From Rhodospirillales bacterium (GTDB taxonomy: Bacteria > Pseudomonadota > Alphaproteobacteria > Rhodospirillales > Casp-alpha2): a stretch of DNA of 7,430 nt. Location: contig JABJOR010000366.1 of assembly GCA_018664265.1 (NCBI GenBank), forward strand, positions 1 through 7,430. The letters run 5' to 3'. The notes beneath the pieces were generated by a model. The model saw only the letters and a program-made list of their open reading frames with translations, did not search any database and was not told where the DNA came from. Shown one piece after another: positions 5,697 to 7,430 of this stretch (its first letter is position 1; each line of letters begins with the position of its first letter). The translations under genes were made by a program, and so were the position numbers.

Positions 5697-7430
5697 ATGG
5701 CTTGGCAAGGTAAAATACTCCGCGTTGATCTTACGAATATGAAATCCTCTTCCGAGCCTTTGAATATGGAATGGGCAGAAAAATACATCGGGCTGCGTGG
5801 ACTTGCCTCAAAATACCTGATGGAAGAAATAGACCCAAAAGTTGATCCTGAAGCCCCCGGCAATAAGTTGATTATTGCAACGGGCCCTCTAACCGGAACA
5901 GCCGCTTCAACCAGCAGCCGTTGGGCTGCCGTTACCAAAGGCGCGCTAACCCACGCCATTGCGTGCTCCAACTCTGGTGGATTTTTTGGCGCAGAACTAA
6001 AACTCGCTGGCTGGGATATGGTTATCTTAGAAGGCCGCGCACCAAAACCGGTTTATCTGTCCATTAATAATGACAAAGTTGAAATTCTTGAAGCCGAAGG
6101 TTTCATTTGGAACAAGACGGTCTGGGAAACAGAAGACCTGATCCGCACACGCCATGGCAACAATGATATTCGCCTTGCTTCAATCGGTGTCGCTGGCGAA
6201 ACCGGTGTGAAATATGCCTGCATTGTAAATGACCGTGACAGAGCCGCCGGGCGCTCCGGTGTCGGTGCCGTCATGGGCTCAAAAAACCTTAAATCAATTG
6301 CTGTTCGTGGCACCAAAGGCATTCAGGTCAAAGACCCGATGGCCTTTTTGGAAGCGACACGCATAGCATCAACCAGATTGAACGCAAGCCAGGACCGTAA
6401 TAACAAAGCCGCATCCGGCACTATGGTTATGATGGACGTCAACCAGTCCTGGGGTAGCCTTCCAACACGCAACTGTCAGGATGTTCAGTTTGAAGGCGAA
6501 GAAGATATTAACGTGGCGGCCATGAAGCGCGTACGCAAATCCGATGGCAAAGCAAATCTGCTAACCAACAAGGCCTGCTTTGGTTGCACAATTGGGTGTG
6601 CCCGTGTTTCCAAACTCGACCCGGCCCACTTCAGCATTAAAGACAGTGGCGATAAATACACTGGTGCAGAAGGTGGTCTGGAATACGAATCCGGCTTTGG
6701 TCTTGGCCCCATGTGCGGGGTTAGCGACATTGAAGCTGCCACTTACGCCAATATGCTTTGCAATGAGCACTCCATGGACCCGATTTCTTTTGGTGCCACA
6801 TTAAGCGCCGCCATGGAGCTTTTTGAAATTGGTGCCATCACCACAAAAGAAACTGGCGGCATGGCGCTAAACTTTGGATCAGCGGAAGCATTGTGCTGGG
6901 CAGTTAAAGTCACTGGCACGGCTCAGGGCTTTGGTGTGGAGCTTGGTTTAGGCTCAAAATTGTTGTGTGCTAAATATGGCCATCCTGAATTATCCATGAC
7001 CGTTAAAGGGCAAGAATTTGCAGGGTACGATCCTCGTGCCATGCAGGGCATGGGACTGCTTTACGCTACCTCCAACCGTGGTGCCTGTCATTTGCGAGGC
7101 AACTCCTGGACCGAAGACTACACGGACGTTTCAACAAAAAATCGCGCACCATCGGTAAAGACGGCACAAGATGGAATGGCCATGTTTGATTCAACGGGAC
7201 TTTGCATGTTCTCACGCGGTGGTATTGGTGATGATATGTTAGTTAAACAACTGGATACAGCGCTTCCCGGATCATGGGACATGAAACGCTTGAATGAAAC
7301 TGGAGAGCGCATCTGGAATTTGGAGCGTCAATTTAATCTGGCAGCCGGCTTAACCAAGGCTGACGACACCCTGCCCGATCGTATGCTCAAGGAGCCTGCA
7401 AAAACAGGTGTTGCCGCAGGCAAGGTTAAC
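5697..7430 (+). CDS. Aldehyde:ferredoxin oxidoreductase (tungstopterin family), 3' end outside the window
   Basis: The frame is open from ATG 5697 to the window end (578 codons); family members have about 600-620, so only the last few residues or tens of residues are missing. Such enzymes interconvert aldehydes and carboxylic acids using a bis-pterin tungsten (sometimes molybdenum) cofactor and one 4Fe-4S cluster, with ferredoxin or a partner subunit as electron carrier. All four cluster cysteines are visible: C294-x2-C297-x3-C301 and the distant C503 in STGLCMF. Pterin-domain hallmarks are ATGPLTGT (about 61-68), SNSGGFFGAELKLAGWD followed by EGRAP, and RAAGRSGVGAVMGSKNLK. No signal peptide is present, so it is cytoplasmic. 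AGGA at 5683-5686, ten bases upstream, supports the start. It follows the ProC-like gene by 93 bp and has its own candidate promoter. Partner electron-transfer genes, if any, lie beyond the window. Confidence 0.95.
   Translation, partial: MAWQGKILRVDLTNMKSSSEPLNMEWAEKYIGLRGLASKYLMEEIDPKVDPEAPGNKLIIATGPLTGTAASTSSRWAAVTKGALTHAIACSNSGGFFGAELKLAGWDMVILEGRAPKPVYLSINNDKVEILEAEGFIWNKTVWETEDLIRTRHGNNDIRLASIGVAGETGVKYACIVNDRDRAAGRSGVGAVMGSKNLKSIAVRGTKGIQVKDPMAFLEATRIASTRLNASQDRNNKAASGTMVMMDVNQSWGSLPTRNCQDVQFEGEEDINVAAMKRVRKSDGKANLLTNKACFGCTIGCARVSKLDPAHFSIKDSGDKYTGAEGGLEYESGFGLGPMCGVSDIEAATYANMLCNEHSMDPISFGATLSAAMELFEIGAITTKETGGMALNFGSAEALCWAVKVTGTAQGFGVELGLGSKLLCAKYGHPELSMTVKGQEFAGYDPRAMQGMGLLYATSNRGACHLRGNSWTEDYTDVSTKNRAPSVKTAQDGMAMFDSTGLCMFSRGGIGDDMLVKQLDTALPGSWDMKRLNETGERIWNLERQFNLAAGLTKADDTLPDRMLKEPAKTGVAAGKVN

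Noticed and set aside
6580..6804. Plus-strand frame of 74 codons inside the aldehyde oxidoreductase gene
   Set aside because: It lies wholly within the strongly supported oxidoreductase frame, in another phase, and has no ribosome binding site.

Overview
The window carries bacterial genes of a type common in Alphaproteobacteria. The main reason is the malic enzyme, which is the long two-domain MaeB form (malic enzyme plus phosphotransacetylase-like domain). This assignment is an inference, because no rRNA or other marker gene is present. Gene density, short gaps and ATGA overlaps are bacterial, and nothing suggests a plasmid, phage or insertion sequence.

Layout, left to right. (1) Positions 1-292, minus strand: the N-terminal part of a glycerophosphodiester phosphodiesterase, cut by the window edge. 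(2) Positions 345-2636, plus strand: a complete NADP-type malic enzyme. It diverges from gene 1 with only about 50 bp between them, so the two promoters must reach into each other's genes. (3) Positions 2655-2837, minus strand: a 60-residue, very acidic protein of unknown function, with a good ribosome binding site and a perfect palindrome just upstream. (4) Positions 2838-3054: a 217-bp AT-rich divergent regulatory region with two inverted repeats. (5) Positions 3055-4824, 4821-5603 and 5697 to the window end, plus strand: a probable catabolic operon. It encodes a single-chain B12-dependent mutase-like protein, a divergent ProC-family (pyrroline-5-carboxylate reductase-like) oxidoreductase, and an aldehyde:ferredoxin oxidoreductase cut by the right edge.

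The last three genes are the most interesting part. The 589-residue protein has a barrel region that resembles the epsilon (MutE) chain of glutamate mutase, fused to a C-terminal cobalamin-binding domain with textbook DxHxxG spacing. In the known glutamate mutase these two parts are separate chains. The next gene overlaps it by four bases and encodes an NAD(P)-binding imine-reductase-like enzyme whose active-site loops differ from true ProC. The third gene follows after 93 bp that hold a strong-looking sigma70 promoter and a small hairpin. It encodes a tungsten/molybdenum pterin enzyme that interconverts aldehydes and carboxylic acids. Read together, they suggest a pathway in which a carbon skeleton is rearranged by a B12 radical, the product is oxidised or reduced at a C-N or C-O bond, and an aldehyde is oxidised to an acid. 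The substrate cannot be read from the sequence. The upstream malic enzyme could connect such acids, through malate, to pyruvate and NADPH, but it is probably a separate housekeeping unit.
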